Positions 34,026 through 43,323 of a DNA stretch of 64,000 bases are shown in pieces (positions within the stretch are counted from its first letter, which is position 1; every line of letters starts with the position of its first letter). Below the pieces are notes generated by a model, which saw only the letters and a program-made list of their open reading frames with translations, made no database searches and had not been told where the DNA came from. The position numbers were made by a program, and so were the translations under genes. The stretch is from Streptomyces caniferus (GTDB taxonomy: Bacteria > Actinomycetota > Actinomycetes > Streptomycetales > Streptomycetaceae), in the NCBI RefSeq assembly GCF_009811555.1, contig NZ_BLIN01000001.1:248001-312000 (forward strand), in the 5' to 3' direction.

Positions 34026-34441
34026 ACGCGCTCCGCTTCCTCGTGCCGGCGGTGGGCGCGACCGTGCGGGGCCGGGCGGGCCGCCGTCGGCGTCCCTTGG
34101 CCGGCCTCGGGCAGGCGCGCGGCCCGCTCGCGTACCAGGGCGCTGCGGCGGGTCCCGCCCTCGCGCGGCCGCGCCCCGGCCGCGGGGGTGAGCAACCACG
34201 GGGCCGGGCGGCGGTCAGGCCGGCCCGCGGCCGGTGGCGGATGAGCCGCCGTCCGCCGGTCGGCACCTCGTCCGGCGCGTCGGGAACTCCCCTGCAGCCA
34301 TGTCCGGATTTTAGCTCCGGGCAGGAGGCAGCGGCCCGGACGCGCGCGGGACGGGCATCGAACGGCCCAGCCGGGAGCCGGGCCGTTCCGTGCCGTGCCG
34401 TGCGGGCGGGCGGGCGGGAGCCTGCGCCGCCGGGGACCGGC
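34026..34441. other. Intergenic stretch between the ABC exporter and the PTS permease gene
   Basis: About 415 bases with no convincing gene on either strand. It must contain the promoter of the ABC exporter operon near its left end. GC-rich short repeats (GTGCC, GGGCG) occur near 34390-34430. Confidence 0.4.
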
Positions 34442-36004
34442 TCAGCGCCCTTCGGGTGGCGGTGGCGGGGTCGGCGCCCCCGCCGGCGGCGCGATCTTCG
34501 CATGGACCCGGTCCGGCGCCGGGGCCGTGCCGGATGCCACGGGCGCCGTGCGCGGCAGGGCGGCGTCGCGGCGGGCGCCCGGGTCCCAGCCGGCGTCCAC
34601 GACACGCTTCTGGAAGAGGATCGCCGCGCCCAGGAGTACGGCGCCGAGGGCCAGCATCGCGAGGATGCCGCCGGTGGCACCCGCCTTGGCGGCGTTGCCG
34701 AGCAGGGTGCCGAACCAGCCGAAGTCGGCATCGCCGAACGTGGTGTTCTCCTTGCCGAACGCACCGAGCACCTTGAGCAGCAGCGCGGGCAGGAACGTGA
34801 TCAGCACACCGTTCAGGAAGGCACCGACGACCGCACCGCGCCGTCCCCCGGTGGCATTGCCGTACACGCCGGCCGCGCCACCCGTGAAGAAGTGCGGTAC
34901 GAGCCCCGGCAGGACCAGCGCGAGGCCGAGCGCCGGATGGCCCACCCAGGTCAGCAGGGCGAGGCTGACCAGGCCGCCGGTGAAACTGGCGAGGAAGCCG
35001 ATGAGCACCGCGTTCTGCGCGTACGGGAAGACGATCGGGGCGTCGAGGGAGGGCACCGCGCCCGGGACCAGCTTGCCGGCGATGCCCTGGAACGCCGGGA
35101 CCAGTTCGCCCAGGATCGTACGGACGCCGAAGAGGATGACCGCGACCGCGATCCCGAACTGCAGGCCCTGCATCACGGACTGCATGACGTAGTTGCCGAG
35201 GTCGCCGGCCGCGCTGCCGCCGTCGGCCGCGAACGCCTTGAACGCCGTCGCCCGGCCCGCCCGGGCCAGGTAGACCAGCGACATGATGACGTAGATCAGC
35301 ACCATGGACAGCGCCGTGGCGACCATCGAGTCCCGCAGAAAGCGCAGGCCCTCGGGGAGCTTCATGTCCTCGGTGCTGCGGCTGCGCTTGCCGACGAGTT
35401 GTCCGGCGGCGCCCGCGACGATGTAGCCGGCGGTACCGAAGTGGCCGATGGCAATGCTGTTGTTACCGGTGATGCGCTTGGTCCAGGGGTGCGCGAAGGC
35501 CGGCATCGCCACCAGCAGGATGCCCAGCAGCAGTCCGCCGACGACCACCACGCTCACCGCGGAGCGGCCCGAGGTGGCCAGGACCATGGTCAGCAGGGTG
35601 GCCATGAACAGCATGTGATGGCCGGTCAGGAACACATACCGCAGCGGTGTGAAGCGGGCCAGGAGCAGCGCGACCGCGAAGCCGAGGATCATCAGCCAGG
35701 CGACACGCGCCCCGAACCGGGCCTGGGCGATGCCGACGATCGCCTCGTTGGTCGGGATCACACCATGCGCCCCGGTGGCGCCCTGGATCATGCCGCCCAG
35801 CGGGGCGAGGGAGCTGACCACCAACTGCGCCCCGGCGCCGATCAGCAAAAAGCCGAGCGTCGCTTTGATGGCGCCGCCGGCCACTTGACCTGCGGTCTTC
35901 TTCAGCGCGAGCAGACCGGCCGCCGTGATCAGGCCGATGAGATACGCGGGTTGGCTGAGGATCTCGTTCACGAGAAACGTGGCGAGGGATATGAGCCAGT
36001 CCAT
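34442..36004 (-). CDS. Ascorbate-type PTS permease, EIIC (UlaA family)
   Basis: A 520-residue integral membrane protein with about eleven membrane segments. Family signatures are LSQPAYLIGLITAAGLLALK, IQGATGAHGVIPTNEAIVGI, FLTGHHMLFMATLLTMVLA, GHFGTAGYIVAGAAGQLVGK and LPGLVPHFFTGGAAGVYGNA. UlaA-type EIIC carries L-ascorbate or a related sugar acid or pentitol during phosphorylation. The start ATG 36004 has GGGAGGA upstream. The C-terminal 60 residues are a Pro/Ala-rich cytoplasmic tail. The fused IIA-IIB gene lies upstream on the same strand, 298 bases away, and I see nothing distinct in that spacer. No ascorbate catabolic gene is adjacent. Confidence 0.9.
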   Translation of the reverse strand: MDWLISLATFLVNEILSQPAYLIGLITAAGLLALKKTAGQVAGGAIKATLGFLLIGAGAQLVVSSLAPLGGMIQGATGAHGVIPTNEAIVGIAQARFGARVAWLMILGFAVALLLARFTPLRYVFLTGHHMLFMATLLTMVLATSGRSAVSVVVVGGLLLGILLVAMPAFAHPWTKRITGNNSIAIGHFGTAGYIVAGAAGQLVGKRSRSTEDMKLPEGLRFLRDSMVATALSMVLIYVIMSLVYLARAGRATAFKAFAADGGSAAGDLGNYVMQSVMQGLQFGIAVAVILFGVRTILGELVPAFQGIAGKLVPGAVPSLDAPIVFPYAQNAVLIGFLASFTGGLVSLALLTWVGHPALGLALVLPGLVPHFFTGGAAGVYGNATGGRRGAVVGAFLNGVLITFLPALLLKVLGAFGKENTTFGDADFGWFGTLLGNAAKAGATGGILAMLALGAVLLGAAILFQKRVVDAGWDPGARRDAALPRTAPVASGTAPAPDRVHAKIAPPAGAPTPPPPPEGR

Positions 36005-36302
36005 GGTGGCGTCCGTCCTCCCGGCTTCCGTCAAGGGGAGCGTCGTGTGTCAGGCGTGAAGGGCGAGGTGGGGCACGTCGGATGCGGGAGGCCGACGGTG
36101 AGAGTCGGGTAGGAGAGGTCAGGGGTGCCGGGTGACGTGTCACGCCGTAAGCCCGACGTCGTAGCCCAGGTGCTGTAGCGCGGACGGTGCGTGCCGGACG
36201 GCGCGCCCCGGTCCATCCGTCCTGGGCGGCATGGGCCGGACGCCGTATCTCCGGCGTCGTCGGCGGGCGGTCGTTCCCGGACGCCGTGCTCAGTCGCCGT
36301 AC

Positions 36303-37199
36303 TCACACGTCATAGGTGTCGCGGAGGATGCGGTCCACCTCGGGACCGCTGGTGAAGTCCTCGACGACCCGGACCGGCACGCCGACATCGCCCAGCGTCC
36401 TGGCGATCTCCCGGGAGGTGAGGATCACGACGGCCTCGGAGGCCTTGCCCTTGGCCGAGATGGTGTCGGTCGCCTCCACCGTCACATGGCGGGACCAGCC
36501 CCAGCGGTCGAGCACCTGCTCCAGCGTGTTCTTCAGGAACAGGCTCGTGCCCACGCCGTTGCCGCACACGGTCAGGATCGTGTGCACCGCCCGCGCACTT
36601 CCGGGCTGCCCGGATGCGGCCTGATCCGTTGCGCCCCCATCCGCTGTGGCCTGCTCGGTTGCGGTCTGTTCGGATGCGGGCTCGTCGGATGCGGCCCGCT
36701 CGCGTACGGCCTCCTCGTCCCGGGGCCGGTCCTCGCGCTCCCGCTCCCCCTCCGGCCCGGCGAGCACCGCATGCAGCGCCTCCGGACCGGCCGCGTCCTG
36801 CAGGGCCCGCGCCGTCGCCGGGTCGGCGAGCAGTTGCGCGAGTGCGGCCATCGCCGCTGTATGCGCCCCGGAGTCCTCGGCGGCAAGTCCCACCACCAGC
36901 TGCACCGGGTCATTCGACTCATGGCCGAACTCCACCGGTTGTTCCAGGCGGACCCAGGACATCCCGGTCCGGAGCACGGCGGGTGAGGGGCGGGCGTGGG
37001 CGAGCGCGAAGCCGGGCGCGACGACGAGGTACGGCCCGTTCTCCTCGACATTGCGGATCATCTCCGCGGTGTAGGTGTCGGTGGCGGCGCCCGTCTCCAC
37101 CAGCAGCCCACCCGCCGCACATATCGCTTCCCGCCAGTCCGCCACCCGGACGTCGAGGCGTACGGCCGCTTGAGGGAGAAGATCATTCAGCGCTGCCAT
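36303..37199 (-). CDS. Fused PTS EIIA-EIIB protein of the ascorbate/mannitol type
   Basis: A 298-residue cytoplasmic phosphocarrier. The EIIA domain (about 1-148) has the phospho-acceptor His68 in APGFALAHARPS. An acidic, Gln/Thr/Ala-rich linker spans about 150-203. The EIIB domain has the phospho-acceptor Cys212 in LTVCGNGVGTSLFLK. In enteric bacteria the ascorbate system keeps IIA and IIB as separate proteins (UlaC, UlaB); here they are one chain. It would take phosphate from HPr and pass it to the sugar bound by the EIIC encoded downstream. The ATG at 37199 fits the conserved start MAALNDLLPQAAVRLD. Confidence 0.9.
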   Translation of the reverse strand: MAALNDLLPQAAVRLDVRVADWREAICAAGGLLVETGAATDTYTAEMIRNVEENGPYLVVAPGFALAHARPSPAVLRTGMSWVRLEQPVEFGHESNDPVQLVVGLAAEDSGAHTAAMAALAQLLADPATARALQDAAGPEALHAVLAGPEGEREREDRPRDEEAVRERAASDEPASEQTATEQATADGGATDQAASGQPGSARAVHTILTVCGNGVGTSLFLKNTLEQVLDRWGWSRHVTVEATDTISAKGKASEAVVILTSREIARTLGDVGVPVRVVEDFTSGPEVDRILRDTYDV

Positions 37200-37381
37200 G
37201 GCAGGGGACTCTACATACGCCCAGGTGACCGCGCACCTATGCGGAAGCAGGAATTCCGAGGGATTTCCGCGGAACTGCCGCCCCGGACAACGGCCTTGAC
37301 AGTCCCTTGTGGGCGCAGAAGCCTGGTTCTTTCGGCAGTTGCCGGATGTCGGGTGATACCGGGGGAATCGGGGGACTCATC

Positions 37382-38542
37382 GTGAGGTACACCTCTGCGC
37401 GCGCGACGAACGGGAGAACGGCGGGCACGGGCACGGGCTCGGGCTCGGGCTCGGGCTCGGGATCGGGCTCGGGCTCGGGCTCGGGATCGGGCACAAACGC
37501 GGACGCGAGCACGGACACGGACGCGGCCCGTCCGGACGGCAGGCGCCGCACCGCCACCACCACGCACGCGCTGCGCCCGGCCCGTCGGCCGCGCGGCAAG
37601 GGCCGGTTCGCCGCCCTCGGCACCGCGGCAGCACTCGCCCTCTCGCTGCCACTGGCGGCCTGTTCCCCGGGCGGAGAGAGCAGCGACGCGGCAGACGAAC
37701 CCAGTAGTTCGGCCGCCGCTTCGGCATCGTCCCCCAGCCCGACCCCGAGCGTCGATCCGGCCACCTACCGGCGCGCACTGTCCAGCGCCCTCGGGCCGCT
37801 CAACGGCGCACTGCGCGCGGTCGACGGGGCGCACGACGGCGGGCCGCTCAACAAGGCGCTCGATGCGGCAGCGGCCAAGGCGGACACCGCCGCCGGCAGC
37901 CTGCAAGCGGCCGCCACGCCGGACGACGCCCTCAGCGGAAACGGTCAACTCGCCCTCGCACTGCGTGCGTTGGCGCAGGACCTGAGGAGCGCCCGCGGCA
38001 GCGGCGGCCGCTGCGCCACCTCACCACGCGTCGCACTCGGTACGGCCCACAGCCCACAGAGCATCAAGGAGGCCGGGCGTGCCCTCACCGCCCTCGGTTA
38101 CGACGTCACGCTGCGCCTGCCGCGTACGGAGCGGGCCAAGCACCGGCGGCTCGCGAACGGCTCCTTCGTCCACGACGGCAGCCGGGGCGGTCTGGGGCGG
38201 CTGACCGTCAAGAACGGCACCGCCGGCGATGCCGTGGTGACGCTGACCCGCGGGAGCCGGACGGCGTTCTCCGTGTACGTGCGCAAGGGCTCCCAGGCGA
38301 CCGTTCGCAGTGTCAACAGCGGCTCGTACAGGGTGTACTTCACCACCGGCGAGGACTGGAACGACGCGAAGAGCTCCTTCACCCGCGCCTGCAGCTTCGA
38401 GAAGTTCGACGACAGCGCGACCTTCCGGACGGTGCGGGTCGCGGGCGGCACGCAGTACACGGTGCTGACGTTCACCCTGAACAAGGTGATCGGCGGAAAT
38501 GCCAGTACGAGTACGGTGCCGCCGGGAGAGTTCCCGTCGTAG
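37382..38542 (+). CDS. Putative lipoprotein with long N-terminal extension and Ser/Gly repeats
   Basis: As read, a 386-residue protein. A lipoprotein signal RFAALGTAAALALSLPLAAC with lipobox LAAC lies about 90 residues from the chosen start. After the cysteine come a Ser/Pro-rich spacer (about 40 residues) and a folded region including VDPATYRRALSSALGPLNGA and PQSIKEAGRALTALGYDVTL. A C-terminal beta-rich domain spans GSYRVYFTTGEDW to GTQYTVLTFTLNKV. I do not recognise the family. The extension before the signal is Arg/Thr-rich and has a (GS)n tract. It may be an artefact if translation starts closer to the signal, but no ATG lies there. GTG 37382 has GGGGGA 7 bases upstream. Confidence 0.6.
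   Translation: MRYTSARATNGRTAGTGTGSGSGSGSGSGSGSGSGSGTNADASTDTDAARPDGRRRTATTTHALRPARRPRGKGRFAALGTAAALALSLPLAACSPGGESSDAADEPSSSAAASASSPSPTPSVDPATYRRALSSALGPLNGALRAVDGAHDGGPLNKALDAAAAKADTAAGSLQAAATPDDALSGNGQLALALRALAQDLRSARGSGGRCATSPRVALGTAHSPQSIKEAGRALTALGYDVTLRLPRTERAKHRRLANGSFVHDGSRGGLGRLTVKNGTAGDAVVTLTRGSRTAFSVYVRKGSQATVRSVNSGSYRVYFTTGEDWNDAKSSFTRACSFEKFDDSATFRTVRVAGGTQYTVLTFTLNKVIGGNASTSTVPPGEFPS
37426..37492 (+). repeat. Hexanucleotide GGGCTC/GGGATC repeat coding Ser-Gly dipeptides
   Basis: Roughly ten consecutive six-base units (GGGCTC with two GGGATC variants and flanking GGGCAC) encode alternating Gly and Ser in the proposed lipoprotein N-terminal extension. The unit is slippage-prone but, being six bases, keeps frame. 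Confidence 0.75.
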
Positions 38543-38581
38543 CGGCGGCCGGCGCGGGGTGCGTCGAGGCGGCTCGGTAAG

Positions 38582-39124
38582 GTGCGCCGGGTGGGCGACA
38601 GTACGTGGTGGACTCTGGCGATCGCGGCGGTGACCGGCGGCACGGCCGTGCTCTCCAGTTGGGTCACCGGCCGGGGCAGCGCCCGGGCCGCCAGGCTCCA
38701 GGCCGAGATCGGCGCGCGCTCCCAGCGCGCCGAGCGGCTACGGGAGAGCCGGCGCACCGCCTACCTGGACCTGATCGAACAGGCCCACCGGATGGGCGAG
38801 TTGTTGTGGGAGATCTCCGCGACGCTGCGGATGCCGGGCTCCGAGGACCGTACCGCCGCGCTCGACGAGCTGCGGGACCGCGAGGTCGCCGAGTACGCGA
38901 AGATCCGTCGCTGTGCGCGGGTCGTCGAGCTGGAGGGCCCGTCCTCGGCCGCCGCCGCGGCGCTCGCCCTCCAGAAGACGACCCGGCCCTTCTACGCTGC
39001 CCTCACGGACGACCTTCCCGGCGACACCGAAGTCCGCGACACCTTCAATGCCGCCTACCGCCCCTTCTGGGCGGCGCTGGAGGACTTCGTGGACGCGGCG
39101 CGCAAGGCCCACCAGACGGACTGA
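38582..39124 (+). CDS. Small membrane-anchored protein of unknown function
   Basis: A 180-residue protein. One N-terminal membrane segment (about residues 9-28, STWWTLAIAAVTGGTAVLSS) is followed by a charged helical region rich in Arg and Glu: RLQAEIGARSQRAERLRESR then RTAYLDLIEQAHRM. The remainder is alpha-helical and probably cytoplasmic. Similar short proteins occur near phosphatases or in stress clusters of streptomycetes, but I cannot name the family. The start is GTG 38582; GTG 38591 is an alternative. It points toward the convergent SpoIIE-type phosphatase gene. Confidence 0.65.
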   Translation: MRRVGDSTWWTLAIAAVTGGTAVLSSWVTGRGSARAARLQAEIGARSQRAERLRESRRTAYLDLIEQAHRMGELLWEISATLRMPGSEDRTAALDELRDREVAEYAKIRRCARVVELEGPSSAAAAALALQKTTRPFYAALTDDLPGDTEVRDTFNAAYRPFWAALEDFVDAARKAHQTD

Positions 39125-39191
39125 GCCGGCCGGGCGGACTACCGGGGCGACGCCGTGCGGGCCTGCCCCGCGCGCCGCTCCTCCGCACCGG

Positions 39192-40484
39192 CTACGGATC
39201 GCGGTGGCCGGAGCCGTCGCCGTCGCCGCAGGGTGCCAGGGCGAGGAGGGCGACGTCGTCATGGAAGAGACGGGTGTGGCGGGGCAGGTCGGTGTTGAGG
39301 AAGTCGATGACGTCGTCGGGGCCCGGGGCGGGTCCGCCGTGGAAGCGGTGGTGGAGGCGGTCGAGGAGCGGGTAGAACGCACCGGTGTGATCACGGGCCT
39401 CGATGAGGCCGTCGGTACAGAGGAGCAGGACGTCGCCCCGGTGGAAGCGGTGGGTGTAGGCGACGGGGTCCTCCTCGGCCAGGGCGCCCAGGCCGAGCGG
39501 GAGGGCGGGCGGACCGGTGAGAGCCGTCACCTCGCCGCGGGAGATGAGGACCGGCTCGATATGGCCGTGGTTGACGATCGTCACGCGCCGGGCCGGGGCG
39601 TCGTATTCGACCAGGACGGCGGTGACGAACAGCTCGTCGTCGGGGAGCTCTTCGGCCTCGCGGTTCAGACGCCGTTCCATACGGGCGGCCACGGCCGGCA
39701 GGTCCCCGGGGTCGTGGACGGCCTCGCGGAAGCTGCCGAGGATGTCGGCGACCGTGCGGACGGCCTGCAGCCCCTTGCCCCGGACGTCGCCGATGATGGC
39801 GCGCTCACCGGACGGGGTGGCGCGGATGTCGTAGAGGTCGCCGCCGACCATGGTGCCGACCTCGCCGGAACGGTAGAGACCGGCGGCGAGCACCCGCCCG
39901 ACCTGGCGCGGCACCGGGCGCAGCAGGGTGCGCATCAGGACCTCGGCCACCGAGTTGGCCCGTACCAGGTGCTGTTCCTGGCGCCGTCGGTGGGCGGCCA
40001 GCGCCATGCCGAGGACGCCGACCAGGCCGGTGGCGATATAGGCGGCGACGTGGTGGTTCTCCCATAGCTCGTGGATGTTGTGGCCGGTGCAACAGGGCGT
40101 GCCGGCCACCACCCCTTCCAGCGTGACCGCCACGACCGTGAACACCGCGACGCTCACCGGGCCGAGGGCGTATGCGGCGATCACCGGCAGCGCGATGAGC
40201 AGGAAGCTCACCGCCCAAGGCGTGGGGGTGACGGTCTCCAGCAGCATCACGAACGCGATGTAGCCGACCGGCAGCCAGCGCATCCACGCGGGGGGACGCG
40301 GCACCGCGAGGCCGCTGTGGTCGACGATTTCCGCGCGTCTCCCGCCCCGGCGGCCGACGCCCGGCAGGCGGTCCCGACCGATCCGCGGAAGGATCCGCTC
40401 ACCCCACCTGTCCACCCGGGCTCCCGACGCGGCCGCGATCAAGAAAGCACAGCCTGACGCGGCCGGACGGCCCGACCCGGCCAT
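39192..40484 (-). CDS. Membrane PP2C/SpoIIE-type serine phosphatase
   Basis: A 430-residue protein. About four N-terminal membrane segments (WLPVGYIAFVMLLETV, VSFLLIALPVIAAYALGPVS, AAYIATGLVGVLGMALA) are followed by a SpoIIE/RsbU phosphatase domain. The domain has VGGDLYDIRATPSG (metal-binding Asp), AIIGDVRGKGLQAVRTVADI, NHGHIEPVLI, GDVLLLCTDGLIEARD and the C-terminal FHDDVALLAL. Such enzymes dephosphorylate anti-sigma-factor antagonists in partner-switching circuits. The STAS protein at 48360 and HATPase proteins at 52946 and 53542 are possible circuit partners on the same window, though not adjacent. The first 70 residues are a basic region of uncertain start. Confidence 0.88.
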   Translation of the reverse strand: MAGSGRPAASGCAFLIAAASGARVDRWGERILPRIGRDRLPGVGRRGGRRAEIVDHSGLAVPRPPAWMRWLPVGYIAFVMLLETVTPTPWAVSFLLIALPVIAAYALGPVSVAVFTVVAVTLEGVVAGTPCCTGHNIHELWENHHVAAYIATGLVGVLGMALAAHRRRQEQHLVRANSVAEVLMRTLLRPVPRQVGRVLAAGLYRSGEVGTMVGGDLYDIRATPSGERAIIGDVRGKGLQAVRTVADILGSFREAVHDPGDLPAVAARMERRLNREAEELPDDELFVTAVLVEYDAPARRVTIVNHGHIEPVLISRGEVTALTGPPALPLGLGALAEEDPVAYTHRFHRGDVLLLCTDGLIEARDHTGAFYPLLDRLHHRFHGGPAPGPDDVIDFLNTDLPRHTRLFHDDVALLALAPCGDGDGSGHRDP

Positions 40485-40631
40485 TACGCCGTCAGCGGCA
40501 TGTCCCCCTCGCCGGGCCGGGTGGCGCGCTTCCGGTCACCCGGCCTCGATCGCGGCCCACCCGTGCCTGTCTACGGGCCGTGCGCGCGGTGGCCGGGCTG
40601 CCCGGCCGGAGAGTGGCGGTGAGGCGCGGGC

Positions 40632-41342
40632 TCACCGCTTGTGCTGGAGGAGTCCCTCGGTGAAGTCCTCGGTAGCCGGTTCGTGCCGCGAGGTATAAGG
40701 GCACTTCCAGTCCTCTTCGGTGAACCGGCCCGAGAAGTGCCGTGCGGGCTGCTCGTATTCGTACTCGGTGAAACTCGGATTGACGGAGCCGTTGTTCTTG
40801 GCCTCACGCCTGCGGATCGCGCCCTGCATCGAGTAGAAGTTCTCGCCGAGGAGCATGAACTGTGCCAGGGAGTTGAAGGCGATGGCCGACGTCATGAAGC
40901 GACGGCTCGCCCGGGACGAGCCGGGGTGCATGCCCACGACGAAGAAGGCGTGCCCGCCCGTGTGGAATCCGAAGTTGGCCCGCTCGGGGTCCGAGGACGC
41001 GCCCCGGTCCAGGCCGAAGGTCCGGCTGTCGAGGTCGTGCATCAGTTGCAGATGCCTCCAGAGAAGCTCCTCGTAGGCGTGTTCGTCGACCGTTGCGGGC
41101 TCGTCGAACGTCGCGACAAAGGTGCGGAAGCTCTGGTCGGACAGCAGGGGACGGACGGTGTCGACATACTCCACGAGGTCGCGGTGGTTCTCCTCCGCCG
41201 ACGCCTCGTCGCCCAGTCTTCGATAGTGCCGGTGGGTGAGGGAGCGGCGTTTCAGCGCGGCGCGTGCGCCCAGGCAGCTGAACTCCCGGGTCTGGATGAA
41301 GCGTTCGAGTTCGGTGCGTATCGCGGTGCTGTGCTCATTCAT
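40632..41342 (-). CDS. YqcI/YcgG family protein
   Basis: A 236-residue protein. The N-terminal motif FIQTREFSCLGARAALKRRS (FPCxGAK-like) is typical of the YqcI/YcgG family. It continues with HLQLMHDLDSRTFGLDRGAS, NFGFHTGGHAFFVVGMHPGS, and SRASRRFMTSAIAFNSLAQF. The family is widespread in actinobacteria, sometimes near biosynthetic genes, and its biochemical role is unknown to me. A haem or diiron function is conceivable from the conserved His residues but unproven. The start ATG 41342 has AAGG about 9 bases upstream. It is flanked by a decayed transporter and a phosphatase. Confidence 0.85.
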   Translation of the reverse strand: MNEHSTAIRTELERFIQTREFSCLGARAALKRRSLTHRHYRRLGDEASAEENHRDLVEYVDTVRPLLSDQSFRTFVATFDEPATVDEHAYEELLWRHLQLMHDLDSRTFGLDRGASSDPERANFGFHTGGHAFFVVGMHPGSSRASRRFMTSAIAFNSLAQFMLLGENFYSMQGAIRRREAKNNGSVNPSFTEYEYEQPARHFSGRFTEEDWKCPYTSRHEPATEDFTEGLLQHKR

Positions 41343-41561
41343 CGTGAGACCTTGGCCGGATCCGGTGGTTGACCCCATGACAGTGCGGGGTGCCGGAGCG
41401 GACGGCAAGGCATAAATCGGACGAAGAGCGAAATCGGAGGGTCCGCGGCGATGCGGGCACCTAGGGGGTGTCGGGACCGATGCGGTGGCGGCCGGAGCCG
41501 CCACCGCACACGCGCCGGAGGGACGTTCCGCGAACGGGGAGGTTCCGTCAGCGGCCGAGAC

Positions 41562-42286
41562 TCAGTCGGCCTCTGCCGCCGCCTCGGCCGGCGTCCCCTC
41601 CGCCGCCGTCCGCGCCCGGTCCGGCCCGGTCTTGACGAGGGCCAGCAGGGCGGCGAGAGCCACGGCGACGGCCATCACCCCGGCGGTCACCGAGGAGTTG
41701 CCGGTGAGCAGGCGGCCCGCCACACCGGTGAACAGCGCCACCAGCAGCGCCCGTCCGCTCATGGTCAGCGAGGCCGCGGCCCCCTGGAGCTCCGGATACC
41801 GCCCCATGGACCGCCCGAAGACGATCGGGTAGAGCGCGGCGAAGCCGACGCAGAAGAGGGCGAGCGAGCCGGTGGTCGGCCACGGTCCCCGGCCGGCCAC
41901 GAGGAACAGGCCGGTACCGACGACCGTGGCGACGATGCCGAGGGCCACCGTGCGTTCCGGGCCGCCCAGGACACCGATGAGCTTCGCTGCGAACAGGCTG
42001 GTCACGGCGAACGAGGCCACGATGATCAGCAGATGCCCGGCGAACCCGACCGGGGTCAGGCCGAAGGTCCCGGTATAGAGGAACGAGCCGGCCGCGATGA
42101 AGACCATGTAGGCCGCGAACAGCAGGCACCGATGAAGTTGCAGGTGATCGTCAGCTGTACGGAGGAGCCGGCGGCGCCCAGGTCCTGTGCGATGTCCGGA
42201 AAGCTGGGCACGGACATATCAATTTCGATGACGGTGCCGATCAGTGTCAGCACCAGCAGGGCAGGCAGAGATCTCGGTGGAGTCAT
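41562..42286 (-). pseudogene. Decayed Bcr/CflA-type MFS drug exporter
   Basis: The 5' part (42286 to about 42130) encodes the exporter's first helix, MTPPRSLPALLVLTLIGTVI then EIDMSVPSFPDIAQDLG and QLTITCNFIGA, as in Bcr/CflA proteins. The reading then shifts frame. The frame from 42107 to 41562 encodes a normal C-terminal half (GSFLYTGTFGLTPVGFAGHL to the end), with about five helices. The membrane segments between are missing, about 170-200 residues, so the gene has lost its middle by deletion and a frameshift. The remaining 181-residue C-terminal frame is unlikely to function alone. Confidence 0.75.
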
Positions 42287-42562
42287 GGCCTCATGAGGGA
42301 CGTATCCGAAGGAACGGTGTGCAGACACGTTGGCCGGAGCCGCGCCGGAAAAGGCAGGGCTCAGCGCTGGGGCGTGACCTGTCTTCGGACCAGCGGCCAC
42401 CAGGTGGCGTGGGCATTGAGCGGCCTGCGGCTCGCCCTCTCGCCACCCTTGGCGAATAACGCCGGCTGCACCGTCTCCCCTTCTGAACGTCGAGGCTGTC
42501 GTCACCTCAAGCTAAATGTGCGGTTCATGGATGGCGCAACGCATTTCTCTTTCCCGCGCAGC

Positions 42563-42597
42563 CAGGGGCCGACGCGACGGTCCGTCGCGGGCCCCTG
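42563..42597 (-). terminator. Hairpin terminator after the methyltransferase gene
   Basis: CAGGGGCC (42563-42570) pairs with GGCCCCTG (42590-42597), and inside it GCGACGG (42574-42580) pairs with CCGTCGC (42582-42588). It lies 28 bases after the stop of the leftward methyltransferase. The rest of the 42287-42624 interval contains no gene that I can see. There is no U-tract, as is common in streptomycetes. Confidence 0.65.
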
Positions 42598-42624
42598 AAG
42601 AAGCGCGAGCCGAGCAGACAAGCC

Positions 42625-43323
42625 CTAGGGCAGCGTGAAGAAGATCATCGGGTTGTGGTCGCTGTCCCTGACCGGCTCGTCGAGGCCCAAGTCCTTCTTG
42701 ACCAGGGCAAGCTGCTGCGTCACTTCGGGCGCCTTCGCCGTGGACGGCGTGAAGAACTCGATGTTCTGCTCGGCCAGCCACTTCACGATGACCGACCCTT
42801 CGCTGAACGGCTTGGGGCGCCGGCCGTGGAAGACGTCGTGAACGCTCGTGGGCGTCCGCGGCGGAACGGCGGAGAACAGGTTCTCGATGTACCAGTGGGC
42901 AAAGCGCGCCCCGTGGTCCGCGTCGATGAAGAGGTAGTCCGTCTCGGCCGGAATCTTCTCCGGGTGCTGCTGGATGTCCCCCTTGGTGAACGTCCAGCGA
43001 TCGGCGGAGAGTTCGCGCGGCACATTGCGTACGACGTTGTCGACGATGTCGAACGAGTGCAGATGCCCGGTCCCGTTGTCGCGGAGCGCGCTCAGGATCC
43101 ACATCGTCGACCAGCCGTAGAAGGTCCCGACCTCCACCACGACCTCGGGACGCAGGTCGCGGAGGAGCAGATACGTCATCTCCGCCTCGTAGTCGTCGAG
43201 CTGCGCCTTCATCGACTTGCCCCGGTCCCGGAGGAACTTCCGCTGGGCGTCACGCACCACCCGCAGGTCGTCCTGGTACTTCGCGTACAGGCTGCTGATG
43301 TGCTCGACGGTTATGGATTCCAC
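42625..43323 (-). CDS. Class I SAM-dependent methyltransferase (Methyltransf_24-like)
   Basis: A 232-residue protein. The SAM motif is VVVEVGTFYGWSTMWILSAL at about residues 61-80. The second motif is HLHSFDIVDN. TDYLFIDADHGARFAHWYIE carries the Asp-Asp-His type metal region near 129-148, as in catechol O-methyltransferase and CmcI-like enzymes. Such proteins methylate small molecules or act in antibiotic and glycan biosynthesis. No other biosynthetic gene is adjacent. The ATG at 43323 is used; the upstream spacer is long (to 43718) and holds only ordinary sequence. Confidence 0.85.
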   Translation of the reverse strand: MESITVEHISSLYAKYQDDLRVVRDAQRKFLRDRGKSMKAQLDDYEAEMTYLLLRDLRPEVVVEVGTFYGWSTMWILSALRDNGTGHLHSFDIVDNVVRNVPRELSADRWTFTKGDIQQHPEKIPAETDYLFIDADHGARFAHWYIENLFSAVPPRTPTSVHDVFHGRRPKPFSEGSVIVKWLAEQNIEFFTPSTAKAPEVTQQLALVKKDLGLDEPVRDSDHNPMIFFTLP

